From Streptomyces sp. H39-S7 (GTDB lineage Bacteria; Actinomycetota; Actinomycetes; Streptomycetales; Streptomycetaceae): a stretch of DNA of 64,000 nucleotides. The translations under genes and the position numbers were made by a program. Shown in pieces: positions 46,495-55,343 of the stretch (positions are counted from its first letter, which is position 1; each line of letters starts with the position of its first letter). Under the pieces are notes generated by a model. The model had not been told where the DNA came from and did no database searches. It saw nothing but the letters and a program-made list of their open reading frames with translations. Where the stretch lies: NCBI RefSeq assembly GCF_027158205.1, contig NZ_JAPVLU010000039.1:29646-93645 (forward strand). Reading direction: 5' to 3'.

Positions 46495-46660
46495 CACTGG
46501 AATGCGCCCTCCTCGTGATCGCGCGACGTTTCTCCTCGGCCCAGCACGCCGACCAGATCATCGTTCTGGACAACGGCCATACCACAGCCCGCGGACGCCA
46601 CGAGGAGCGCCTAACCGGCAACCCCACCTACCGCAGCTGCCGGACGGATGCTCCACCCGG
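46495..46660 (+). pseudogene. ABC transporter ATPase C-terminal scrap
   Basis: One frame reads LLVIARRFSSAQHADQIIVL, then DNGHTTARGRHEERLTGNPT, the H-loop and D-loop end of an exporter ATPase. Nothing upstream matches the rest of the domain. A second, unrelated scrap of the same family as that at 35088-35735. Confidence 0.75.
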
Positions 46661-47089
46661 CCGCCACCGCACCCGCCGCCACGACGACCAGCCCACCCGA
46701 TCCCCGCCTGCACCGCCCTGTGTGGCGAGGCTCCACCCCGCAGATGCCCGTGTTCAGGCCGCCCGACCCGACGCGTGGGGCAGCACGGCCGGAGGCGGTT
46801 CTGGCCGTCGACCAGAGTTTGGGGTCCACCGCAAGCCAGTCGGCAATCGGATGCCGCGCTCTACCGACGCGTCCGACGACCATTCAGGCTAGCGCCTGAA
46901 TGGGCCGGGCGAACTGCTCCACGTCAGACCCGACCTGCACAACCCCCATCATGTGGTCCTGCCCACCCCGAAGCATCAGCTCATTTCGGCGGACCTTCGC
47001 CCTGCCGTCCCAACGCGGGCTTGCTCTGTCCGAAGTGCGGTACCACGCACTGCCTCGCAACGACGAGGACCGCGCTCGCTCCACAATGG
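46661..47089. other. Remnant-rich gap
   Basis: 429 bases between the ABC scrap and the MarR remnant. On the minus strand a frame ends VEQFARPIQALA at a stop (46884-46886) inside the hairpin at 46881-46902. It looks like the tail of a lost gene whose family I cannot name. Confidence 0.4.
46881..46902. terminator. 9-bp hairpin at a gene-tail remnant
   Basis: CATTCAGGC (46881-46889) pairs perfectly with GCCTGAATG (46894-46902) around TAGC, overlapping the stop codon of the minus-strand remnant. A former intrinsic terminator is likely. Confidence 0.55.
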
Positions 47090-47480
47090 CAGCCGCAGTG
47101 TCCTGGTCGTTGATCATCCTCTCGATGGCAGCCGCGAAGGGATGAAGGACTCGACCCGTTCCGGACGAGAATTTCGTTCGGAAGTCTCCTCCAGGGCCGT
47201 CCACATGGCTGCGATGGGCTTCGTTATGGCGTGGCCCCTGTCGGTGAGCCGGACGATGATCGCCCGCTGGTCGCGTTCGGGCCAGCTCACGCGTCGACAA
47301 CCCGGCATCCTGCATTCGGGGCGGGGACTTGGAGACGGTCGAGTGGTCGAGGCCGACCCTCGTGGGGAGCTTTGGCGGTTTGCCCGTCCCTTTCGTACAG
47401 CCGCACCAGCTGCCCCGCTGCACACCGTAGAAGCACGAGGTTCCTACCTGCAGCGAGAACGCAGGAAGACTGAACGATCA
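47090..47480 (-). pseudogene. MarR-family regulator with several frameshifts
   Basis: Parts of one MarR regulator are spread over three reading frames: LVRLYERDGQ, then LDHSTVSKSPPRMQDAGL, then DQRAIIVRLTDRGHAITKPI and AMWTALEETSERN, then AAAIERMINDQD. Read together they give the recognition helix, the wing (DQRAIIVRLTDRG) and the dimer helix in the right order. At least three indels break it, so it cannot make a functional regulator. It is next to cluster B, whose start is 370 bases away. Confidence 0.8.
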
Positions 47481-47849
47481 TGCTCTATCAGCGGATTGTA
47501 GTACGCGTCATAGCGTCTATCCGGCTGACTGAATGATGCGCCCACGGCCGCACGGGTTCCGGGTCGACAGCACAGCCCTGACTACCTTGGCAAGCGAGAG
47601 AGAGAAGGCGCACAGCCCCTGGCGTGAACCACAATGTCCCATTCCGCGTCCCCTCGCCTCGCATGACCAGGGCGTCTTGTCCCCTTGAGCAGAGAATAGA
47701 TTCCTGAAATGCACCGGCGAGGTGGCTGGAAATTCTCCCCTATTGAGTGGAGTTTCATCTTGGGCCAATCCGCAGTGTCCTCGGCTCCGAAGAGGGTCCG
47801 GAGGCTGAATCCTCCGAGACCGTCCGCATGTCTGAGAGAAAGACTCTTC
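47481..47849. promoter_or_regulatory. Upstream region of cluster B
   Basis: 369 bases before the cluster B DUF4331 start, with no gene. It must carry the promoter. The stretch with GAATAGATT near 47692 is AT-richer than its surroundings; I see no clear operator. Confidence 0.4.
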
Positions 47850-49295
47850 ATGACCGTAAACGCATCACCCACCGGCAGCAGTCGGTGGAAGTCAGCAGCG
47901 CTGCTGCTGGCGCTGGGTTCAGCTGTCGCTGGTGCCGCGCTGGCTGGACCGGGATCCGGTGTCGGCCAGGCGTCCAGCCACCGGGAAGCGCCACTGGTCG
48001 CGGCTGACCCGCAGGTCGACAACACCGACCTGTACGCGTTCACCAGCCCGGACAAGTCCGACACGGTGACGCTCACCGCGAACTGGATCCCGTTCCAGGA
48101 GCCGAACGGCGGCCCGAACTTCTACCCGTTCGCCGCTGACGCGCACTACGACATCAACATCGACAGCCAAGGCACCGGAAAGCCGGACCTGACCTACCGG
48201 TGGACGTTCCGCAACGAGGACCTGCGCGGCGAGAAGACGTTCCTGTACAACAACGGCGTCGTCAACAACCTCACCGACAAGACGCTGCTGTTCCGCCAGC
48301 ATTACTGCCTGCAGGAGATCCGCGCGGGCAAGAAGCCGGTCACGCTCGTCGCGGACGGCATTGCCACCCCGTCCAACGTCGGCAAGGCCTCCATGCCGAA
48401 CTACGGCAGGCTCCGCAATCAGGCCACGCAGAAGCTGCGTGGTGGCGGCCAGACCGTCGCCACCCAGGCGGCCGACCCGTTCTTCCTGGATCTGCGGGTT
48501 TTCGACCTGCTCTACGGAGGCAACCTCTCCGAGACCGGGCACAACACCCTGAACGGCTACAACGTCAACACGTTGTCCATCCAGGTGCCCAAGTCCAAAC
48601 TGGCCTACAAGGGCAACGCGAAGCGCAACCCGGTCATCGGGGTGTGGAGCACCACCGAGCGGCGCACCATGCAGCTCAGCCCCGGCAAGCAGACCCCCAC
48701 GGGCAAGTACGTGCAGGTCTCCCGCCTCGGCAACCCACTGGTCAACGAGGTTGTGGTGCCGGCCGGGCTGAAGGACGCGTTCAACGCGCTGCCGCCGTCC
48801 GAGGACCACAACCAGCCCAAGGTCGTCGCGAAGGTCCTCGACCCTGAGCTGCCCAAGCTCATCCAGGGCATCTACGGCATCCCAGCCCCGAAGACCCCGC
48901 GCACCGACCTGCAGGAGATCTTCCTGACGGGGATCGCGAAGGCCGCCAACGGGCCCCTGGCCGTGGATCTGAACTCGCAGCTGATGAACCTCGACATCAA
49001 CAAGAAGTGGTTCGTTCCCGCCGAGGAACTGCGGCTGAACATGTCGACGCCGGTTACGGCCAAGCCGAACCGGCTCGGCGTGCTGGGCGGTGACTTCCAG
49101 GGCTTCCCCAACGGCCGCCGCATGGGTGACGACGTCATCGACATCTCCATCCAGGCACTCGAAGGCGCCACCCCCGGCCACCTGATCCAGGCTCTTGCCG
49201 CCGGTGACGGCGTCAACGGGCCCGGCAAGGCGTTCGGGACCACGTTCCCGTACGTCGCCCTGCCGTACACCGGGTCGGTCAACCAGGCCGGCTAG
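47850..49295 (+). CDS. Secreted DUF4331 protein (cluster B)
   Basis: 481 residues with a signal peptide (about 1-42) and a DUF4331 domain of the same order as cluster A: ASSHREAPLVAADPQVDNTD, NWIPFQEPNGGPNFYPF, DPFFLDLRVFDLLYGG, NPVIGVWSTTERR, RLGVLGGDFQGFPNGRRM. It lacks both the acidic insert and the hydrophobic C-terminal tail of the cluster A copy, ending shortly after ALPYTGSVNQAG, so it is probably released. First gene of cluster B, with a strong hairpin after its stop. Function unknown. Confidence 0.88.
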   Translation: MTVNASPTGSSRWKSAALLLALGSAVAGAALAGPGSGVGQASSHREAPLVAADPQVDNTDLYAFTSPDKSDTVTLTANWIPFQEPNGGPNFYPFAADAHYDINIDSQGTGKPDLTYRWTFRNEDLRGEKTFLYNNGVVNNLTDKTLLFRQHYCLQEIRAGKKPVTLVADGIATPSNVGKASMPNYGRLRNQATQKLRGGGQTVATQAADPFFLDLRVFDLLYGGNLSETGHNTLNGYNVNTLSIQVPKSKLAYKGNAKRNPVIGVWSTTERRTMQLSPGKQTPTGKYVQVSRLGNPLVNEVVVPAGLKDAFNALPPSEDHNQPKVVAKVLDPELPKLIQGIYGIPAPKTPRTDLQEIFLTGIAKAANGPLAVDLNSQLMNLDINKKWFVPAEELRLNMSTPVTAKPNRLGVLGGDFQGFPNGRRMGDDVIDISIQALEGATPGHLIQALAAGDGVNGPGKAFGTTFPYVALPYTGSVNQAG

Positions 49296-49302
49296 CCCCA
49301 CA

Positions 49303-49343
49303 TCGGCCGGTGCGGGCCGACACCACTGGCCCGCACCGGCCGA
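49303..49343 (+). terminator. 16-bp-stem hairpin between DUF4331 and TPR genes of cluster B
   Basis: TCGGCCGGTGCGGGCC (49303-49318) pairs perfectly with GGCCCGCACCGGCCGA (49328-49343) around a 9-base loop, 8 bases after the DUF4331 stop. It could end most transcripts after the first gene and let some continue, so the secreted protein is made in excess over the rest. Confidence 0.75.
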
Positions 49344-49447
49344 CCGACACCTGCCGTTGGACGAAGAGGCGTCTTCAGCGTGTCTGTCGCGTCCAGCAAT
49401 TCGTCCACGGCTCACCACGCCCATCGTTTGACAGAGGGATGTCGTTC

Positions 49448-50761
49448 ATGCGCCGCCTCGCCCTGATCGCCGCCGCCGCCGCGCTATGTGCCGGCCTGAC
49501 CGGTTTCGCGGCGCTGGAACACACCACTCACTCCCCAGCTCCCGCGGCGGCGCCTGCTCCGGCGACTGGCGCGGCCCACACTGCGCCGTCCATCGGCATG
49601 GTGGTGCGCGCCCTTCAGGACAAACTGCGCCGGCAGCCGGCTGACGCGGCCTCGTGGGCGCAGTTGGGTTCCTCGTATGTCGAGCAGGCCCGGCTCACCG
49701 TCGACCCGACGCTGTATCCCAAGGCCGAGGCGGCGCTGCGGCGCTCGCTGGCGTTGCAGGCGGACGCCAATACGCCCGCGCAGGTCGGCATGGCGGGGCT
49801 GGCCAATGCCCGGCACCAGTTCACCCAGGCCCGCACCTGGGCCGAGCAGGCCGTAGCAGGTGATCCGTACGCGTGGGCCGCCTACGGTGCTCTCGCCGAC
49901 GCTCTCACGCAACTCGGTGACGACGCCGGTGCGCAGGGCGCCGTTCAGCGGATGCTGGACCTGCACCCCTCGACCGCGTCGTTCACCCGCGCCTCCTACA
50001 TCCTGGAGCTGCAGGGCCGAAGCGATGAGGCGGCACAGGCCCTGCAGCGCGGGCTGGAGGACGCCTCCAACCCCGCCGACCAGGCCTTCTGCCAGCACTA
50101 CCTGGGCGAGTTGGCCTTCAACACCGGATCTGCGGCTGCGGCGTTGGAGCACTACCGCAAGGCCTTGGCCCTGGATCCGACCTATACCGCCGCTCTCGCC
50201 GGAATTGCCCGTGCGGAAGCCGCACTGGGCAGGACGGCCCAGGCCGTCACCGACTACCAGACAGCGATCGCCCGTGTCCCCCAACCGCAGTACGTGCTCG
50301 AACTCGGCGAACTGCTGGAGTCCCTGGGCCGTACCGCGGAGGCGCGTGCGCAGTACCGCGTGCTGGAAGCCGAACAGAAACTGTTCGCCGCCAACGGCGT
50401 CGTCGACGACCTCAACCTCGGCCAGTACCAGGCCGACCACGGCAACCCCCAGCTGGCCGTCACCCTGCTCACCGCCGAATGGGGCCGCCGCCACAGCGTA
50501 TTGGTCGCCGACGCTCTGAGTTGGGCACTGCACCAAGCCGGCCGGGACGGGGAGGCGCTGCCGCTGGCGCGGGAGGCTAACCGTCTTGGGTGGCGTGATG
50601 CCACCGTGCGCTATCACCGCGGCGTCATCGAACAGGACCTCGGCGACACCCAGGCCGCGCGCACCGACCTGATGGCCGCCCTGTCAGCCAACCCCGCCTT
50701 CTCCCCGCTGCGCGCACCCGACGCACGCGCACGCCTGGCCCGCCTCCAAGGAAAACGATGA
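49448..50761 (+). CDS. Membrane-anchored TPR protein (cluster B)
   Basis: 437 residues. The ATG at 49448 is chosen because GAGGG sits 9 bases upstream; an ATG three codons earlier has the purines directly abutting it. A short hydrophobic N-terminus (LALIAAAAALCAGLTGFAAL) may be a signal anchor or lead peptide. About eight TPR-type helix pairs follow, such as LYPKAEAALRRSLALQ, AAYGALADALTQLGDD, YRKALALDPTYTAAL and YHRGVIEQDLGDTQAA. It is paralogous to the cluster A protein along its length. Its stop overlaps the transporter start by four bases (ATGA). Confidence 0.86.
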   Translation: MRRLALIAAAAALCAGLTGFAALEHTTHSPAPAAAPAPATGAAHTAPSIGMVVRALQDKLRRQPADAASWAQLGSSYVEQARLTVDPTLYPKAEAALRRSLALQADANTPAQVGMAGLANARHQFTQARTWAEQAVAGDPYAWAAYGALADALTQLGDDAGAQGAVQRMLDLHPSTASFTRASYILELQGRSDEAAQALQRGLEDASNPADQAFCQHYLGELAFNTGSAAAALEHYRKALALDPTYTAALAGIARAEAALGRTAQAVTDYQTAIARVPQPQYVLELGELLESLGRTAEARAQYRVLEAEQKLFAANGVVDDLNLGQYQADHGNPQLAVTLLTAEWGRRHSVLVADALSWALHQAGRDGEALPLAREANRLGWRDATVRYHRGVIEQDLGDTQAARTDLMAALSANPAFSPLRAPDARARLARLQGKR

Positions 50762-52506
50762 GCCGCACCTTCGCCGCCGCGCGACGCGCCGCACTGGTCC
50801 TCGCCGGGATCTCGGTCCTGCTCTGCCTGACCGCACCGGTCGCCTCCGCCCACCCGTTGGGCAACTTCACCGTCAACCGCTACGACGGCCTGACGCTCCG
50901 CCCCGACCGGGTCGACGACCTGGTGGTCATCGACACCGCCGAAATCCCCACCCTGCAGGGCATGCCCGCCCTGGACACCAACCACGACGGGCGGCTCAGC
51001 GCCGGCGAGGCCGCCGCCCACGCACGAACCGCCTGCGCCACACTCGCCGACGGCATCACCGCGACCGCGCAACCACGCGGCACCGGGGCCTCACCCGTCC
51101 AGGCTCTGCCCTTTAAGGTCCTGTCGACCGGCTACCGGCTGGCGCGTGGACAAGCCGGTCTGGACACCGGCCGGCTCGAATGCCGGCTGAGTGCCCCTGC
51201 GGACCTGGGCACTGCCGGCACCCTCGAACTCACCACCGGCGTCGACCCGTCCCACATCGGCTGGCACGAGATCACCGCCCGCGGCGACGGGACGCGGATC
51301 GGCTCCTCGGACGTCCCCGCGGCTTCCATCTCGAACGCGCTGCGGACGTACCCCGCCGACCTGCTGTCCAACCCGCCCGACACCCGCCACACCAGCATCA
51401 CCCTTGGCAACGGTCCCGGTGCCGCTACCGCCAATACGCCGGGCTCGGGCCTGCTGGGCAGCTGGTACGCGGCCTTGGACGCCCGGCTGGGCTCCCTCAC
51501 CGACCGGGACCGGCTCACCCTTCCCGTCGGACTGCTCGCGGTCCTGCTCGCTCTCGTCCTGGGCGCCGGGCACGCCGCACTACCCGGCCACGGCAAGACC
51601 ATCATGGCCGCCTACCTCGCCGGCCGACAGGGCCGACCACGTGACGCCGTCACCGTCGCGTCCACCGTCACCCTCACCCACACCGCGTCCGTCCTAATCC
51701 TGGGCACAGCACTGAGCGTGTCCTCCGCACTCGTCGGCGAACAGGCCCTCGCCTGGCTCGGCACCATCAGCGGCCTGCTCATCATCGCCGCCGCCATCTG
51801 GCTCATGCCCGCCGCACTGCGCAACCTGCGCGCCCGGCCGGGTGGGCGACCCGAGAGCCGCCAGCACACGCACGACGGCCACACCCACGGGAATCACGAG
51901 CACGCCCACGGCCACTCGCACAGCGACGATGGAGAGGTCGCCGAGCCCGTCGAAGCCGGCGAACTCGTCACAGCCGCGGCCGGAAACCCCGCCATCACCG
52001 CGACCGACACAACAATGAAGCCACCACTCACCACGGGCCCCGAGGGGCACCACGGCCATGCGGCTCCGCACACCACCCCCCACCAGCACGGACCTGAGCA
52101 GGGCAACCACAATCACCATCACGAGGTGCACGGACACAGCCACGGGCTGCTCGGCCACCATCACCACGGCGAGTCCGCCGGCCGCAAGAAAGGTGGCCTA
52201 ATCGGGATCGGGATCGCCGGCGGCCTCGTTCCCAGCCCTTCCGCGCTGATCGTCCTGCTGGGCTCCATCGCCCTGGGCCGAACCGCCTTCGGCGTCGCCC
52301 TCGTCCTCTGCTACGGCCTGGGCATGGCCGCAACCCTGGCCGCCGCCGGCCTGGTCCTTCTCAAACTGCGCGACAGGATCCCGGCCCTGAACGGCGCATC
52401 CGTCGGCCGGTTCGCGACCTGGGGCGCACGGATCACTCCGCTCGGCACCGCTGTGCTCATCCTGGCTGTCGGGGTGGGCACCGCACTGCGCGCGATGCCG
52501 CTATGA
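50758..52506 (+). CDS. NicO-type nickel/cobalt transporter with luminal EF-hand-like domain
   Basis: 582 residues. A signal peptide is followed by an extracytoplasmic domain starting AHPLGNFTVNRYDGLTLRPD that contains an EF-hand-like loop (DTNHDGRLSAGE, D73, N75, D77, E84). Six or so membrane helices follow, with HAALPGHGKT and VPSPSALIVLLGS, the NicO signatures. The loop at about 365-477 is extremely His-rich (HTHDGHTHGNHEHAHGHSHS and more), as in RcnA exporters. It probably exports Ni or Co; direction is inferred. Co-transcribed with the TPR gene. Confidence 0.86.
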   Translation: MSRTFAAARRAALVLAGISVLLCLTAPVASAHPLGNFTVNRYDGLTLRPDRVDDLVVIDTAEIPTLQGMPALDTNHDGRLSAGEAAAHARTACATLADGITATAQPRGTGASPVQALPFKVLSTGYRLARGQAGLDTGRLECRLSAPADLGTAGTLELTTGVDPSHIGWHEITARGDGTRIGSSDVPAASISNALRTYPADLLSNPPDTRHTSITLGNGPGAATANTPGSGLLGSWYAALDARLGSLTDRDRLTLPVGLLAVLLALVLGAGHAALPGHGKTIMAAYLAGRQGRPRDAVTVASTVTLTHTASVLILGTALSVSSALVGEQALAWLGTISGLLIIAAAIWLMPAALRNLRARPGGRPESRQHTHDGHTHGNHEHAHGHSHSDDGEVAEPVEAGELVTAAAGNPAITATDTTMKPPLTTGPEGHHGHAAPHTTPHQHGPEQGNHNHHHEVHGHSHGLLGHHHHGESAGRKKGGLIGIGIAGGLVPSPSALIVLLGSIALGRTAFGVALVLCYGLGMAATLAAAGLVLLKLRDRIPALNGASVGRFATWGARITPLGTAVLILAVGVGTALRAMPL

Positions 52507-52554
52507 ACAGCTCGCCACAGTCCCCTCATCACTCCACCTGACAGGACGTGGACC

Positions 52555-52872
52555 ATGTCGACACCCGCCCGCACCCGTTGGGCCACCCTCGTCGTGCTGG
52601 GCGCACTCGTGCTCACCGGCTGCGGTTCCTCCGCAGCACGCACCGGCGCACCCGACATCATCTCCGACAGCAAGAAACCCACCTGCCGCAGTCATCAGAG
52701 CGTGCTCCCCAGCAAGGACTACACCGGGGGAAGCGACGCCAAGACCCTGGCCGTCCTCGCCATGATGAAGTACTACACCGCCAAAGGGTCCCTCCCCTTC
52801 TGCGACGCCAAGCCCGCCACCGCACAGGACACCGCCTGGGCCCAGCTCTACGCCAGCCTCATCAAACCCTGA
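52555..52872 (+). CDS. Small lipoprotein (cluster B)
   Basis: 105 residues. Lipoprotein signal with lipobox LTGC, lipid Cys at about 22. The mature part of about 80 residues contains two Cys and no recognised domain (SKDYTGGSDAKTLAVLAMMK). It lies 48 bases beyond the transporter stop with GGACGTGGACC upstream, so it is likely part of the same transcript. Function unknown, outside the membrane. Confidence 0.75.
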   Translation: MSTPARTRWATLVVLGALVLTGCGSSAARTGAPDIISDSKKPTCRSHQSVLPSKDYTGGSDAKTLAVLAMMKYYTAKGSLPFCDAKPATAQDTAWAQLYASLIKP

Positions 52873-53229
52873 CCAACCCCGCTCTGTTACGGAGTGGGTC
52901 GATCTCCGCGCAAGGCTGGCACGAACCTCGTATGACTGTGGCGCCGCAGCGCACGTCAGTCACCCACGGTCACGATGCGGGCGAAGTGAATGCAGGTCCT
53001 TTACAGCGTGGCCGTCGGCAGCTAAACAACCTCGGCGACCAACGACCGAGGATCGCAGAGCGGCGGCAGCAACGAGAGCCTTCTTAACAAACCGTCGGCC
53101 CCGGAAATGCCACCAGCCGATTCCCCCACCGTCCACGTGCATCGCCACATCAGCGCCGGTTACTTGCGCAAGAGTCAGACTGGGACGGCCGGCAACCGGG
53201 CAAGCTCCGGGAAAACTGCGGCCGCGGCC
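52873..53229. other. Gap without gene
   Basis: 357 bases after the lipoprotein gene. No convincing frame or element end was found. Confidence 0.5.
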
Positions 53230-53460
53230 CTCAAGGCGCGGCTTGAGGAGGAGAGATTCTCTCTTCTTGGCATGCGTCAACGACCCTTCGCCCGGAAATG
53301 GGGCTGCTGCGCGGGGCACTGCGCTTGTGCGAAGGTCTTGCTCAGTGGTCACACCGGCCACGGTCACGACATCGACGCTGCGATGAACATCAACACTCAG
53401 GGACGCAAGGTGCCCGGAGGTGCGCAGACCATAACGCCTGAGGGCCCGGGTCGGCGACCC
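53230..53460 (+). pseudogene. Probable IS200/IS605 TnpB C-terminal remnant
   Basis: A plus-strand frame ends with GHGHDIDAAMNINTQGRKVP, which resembles the C-terminal zinc-ribbon tail of TnpB (H-D-R-D-x-N-A-A-x-N-I). Cys pairs appear upstream but out of spacing. The nuclease domain is absent. The match rests on one short motif, so confidence is limited. Confidence 0.4.
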
Positions 53461-53858
53461 TACGGGCGTGATTGTCCGCCCTGCAGAGCACGACACCGAC
53501 CGCAGCCCGAGTCCCGCACGATGCCGATACGCTGCCCCCCCGGTGGATCGGTGCGCTACGACTGCCGCATTCTTGCCCCTGGTGGCGCCAGGGCCCTGCC
53601 AACTGCGACGGGTCTTACCTCCGTCGCCGCACAGGGGCAGTGGGGACTTCCGCGCTGCCAACTGGCTCGTGCCGAGGACCGCATCCGCAAGGCGCTCCTC
53701 GGTCGGCGGAGCGTGGCTTTGCCGGCGCATACAGCGGGGTGGTGCAGGAAGTCGGGCAACTCGGTGCCGAAGTGGCGGGCGTTTGCGATGCCTCTGGGTG
53801 AGGTTTTGCGGCGCGGATTGTCACGGCGAAGCAGGTCTGCGCTGCACATCCGGCTCGC
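53461..53858. other. Gap without gene
   Basis: 398 bases between the TnpB-like scrap and the anti-sigma tail. The frames here are low-complexity; I see nothing else. Confidence 0.5.
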
Positions 53859-54854
53859 TCACTCAAGTGGTATGACAGCCGCCGGGGGTCCTGACGGGGT
53901 TCGTGAACCGCCGGCCGGTTCGACCGTCACTCCGACCGCGTCGGAGCCGCTCGGGCCGCCCGTCAGGAGCTGGGTGCCGTCGGTGCGGCCCGGTGCGATG
54001 AGGCCGGCCGGGATCATCGTGCCGTTCTGGCTGTACCAGAGCTGGTAGACCCGGGACGCGGCCAGCGCAGGCAGGTCGTGGTAGACGAACACTGTGCGTC
54101 CGAGCCGCTGGGAGGCGACCACGGTCGCCGCGCCGCCGCCCCCCATCGAGCCGGTCCGCAGCGTGGCGTCGGGCGCCGCCATCACTATCTGTAAGTCGGA
54201 GACGCGCTGCGCCGCTTGCACCACCCGCGAGCGCTGGTGGTCAGTTTCGCGCTGCGCCTCTGCTGCCCAGCCGCCTGCACTCGCCACGAGAGCTCGGCAC
54301 GCGGCGACGGCCAAATGCGGCAGCCACCGCTGCCAAGTCCTGTCTCGCAACGGCACCACGACATTTCCGGCCATCAACGGCGGCAACTGCCGTACCTCTG
54401 ACAGCGCGCGGACGACGCGTTCACGCAAGGCGAGTGGCAACCTCGGTGCCACCGCGAAGGCCAGCCGGGACGCGGTCTCCCGCAGCTCCCGCACCTCTTG
54501 GTCGCAAGCGGGGCACTCCGCGAGATGCCGGGTGAACTCGTCCCCCTCGGCGGGCCAGAGCGCGTTCAGTGAGGGTGAGGAGCCGGGGTTGTCCTGCGGC
54601 TTGTGGCCGTGAAGGCGGCCGGGCAGGTAGGACGTGGGAGCCGGGTGAGGGCCGGGGCTACGACGGCATCGCCTGCGGCGACCGCCGACAGTTCTTCGCG
54701 GCGCGTCCTTGAGGAGGAAGCCGCTGGCTCCCGCGCGCAGCGCGGTATGGGCGTATTCGGCCAGGTCGAAGGTGGTCATGACCAGGACGCGAAAGCGTCC
54801 GCCGGTGGCGACGATGCGGCGGGTGGCCTCCATGCCGGGCATCCGCACATCCAT
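53859..54854 (-). pseudogene. Response-regulator head joined to an anti-sigma factor (RskA type)
   Basis: The frame begins with a NarL-type receiver scrap: MDVRMPGMEATRRI and VLVMTTFDLAEYAHTALRAG, ending LLKDAPRRT. A shifted frame continues it (REELSAVAAGDAVVAPALTRL region near 54640-54690). Then comes an anti-sigma factor: a zinc motif in FTRHLAECPACDQEVREL (H-x3-C-x2-C), a Trp-Leu-Pro-His membrane region and a C-terminal RskA domain with GRTVFVYHDLPAL and YQLWYSQNGTMIPAG. The N-terminal part of the anti-sigma and all of the regulator's HTH are gone. No sigma gene is adjacent. Confidence 0.75.
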
Positions 54855-55242
54855 AGCGTGATCATGACGGGAGGGTTATGGCCGACGATGTCGTGCACCT
54901 CGCGGCGACCCTGGTCCGTTCTTCGGCGAAGGCCAGTTTGCTGCGCTGCTCCCGTTCGATCTCCAAGCGCGCGGCGCGCTCCCGCAGGACAGACAGTTGG
55001 GAGCGGCGGATCCGTACCGCCAGCCCCAGGGCCAGTACCGCGATCACGGCGTTGAACAGGAAGAACAGCGCGTCACATACGGCCTTCCAGGTCGAGAGCT
55101 CTGCGGGAGAGTGGGTACGGTCGCGATGCTGCCCGTCGCCGGCGGGCGGGGGACGCCCGCGATCAACCTCTACCGCACGCACTGCGGGCCCGTGGGACAC
55201 CTGCCACCGAATGCGAACAAGGGGCGCGTTGGTCTGCGTCAT
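54855..55242 (-). pseudogene. Truncated NarL-type histidine kinase
   Basis: The N-terminal part of a sensor kinase: a hydrophobic helix (ALFFLFNAVIAVLALGLAV) and the coiled segment REQRSKLAFAEERTRVA before the H-box. The H-box itself (REVHDIVGHN) is readable only after a one-base frame change, and the ATPase domain is missing: the sequence runs straight into the response-regulator scrap at 54854. Confidence 0.75.
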
Positions 55243-55343
55243 CCCCAGATGGCCCTTGTGACGCGCCGTGCACAACGCAGTGTGTTTGTGTCAGGGGGCG
55301 ACGCCCGGCGTCAGGTCGGGCTGATTTCCCTTGGGAGACAAGT

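Noticed and set aside
49258..49295. LPYTG near the end of the cluster B DUF4331 protein as a sorting signal
   Set aside because: The protein ends a few residues later with no hydrophobic tail or basic end; the cluster A copy has LPNTA at the same place, so it is domain sequence.
51853..52190. Repeated CAC-rich segment as a CRISPR or DNA repeat
   Set aside because: It encodes the His-rich loop of the NicO transporter; repeats are codon-level and irregular.
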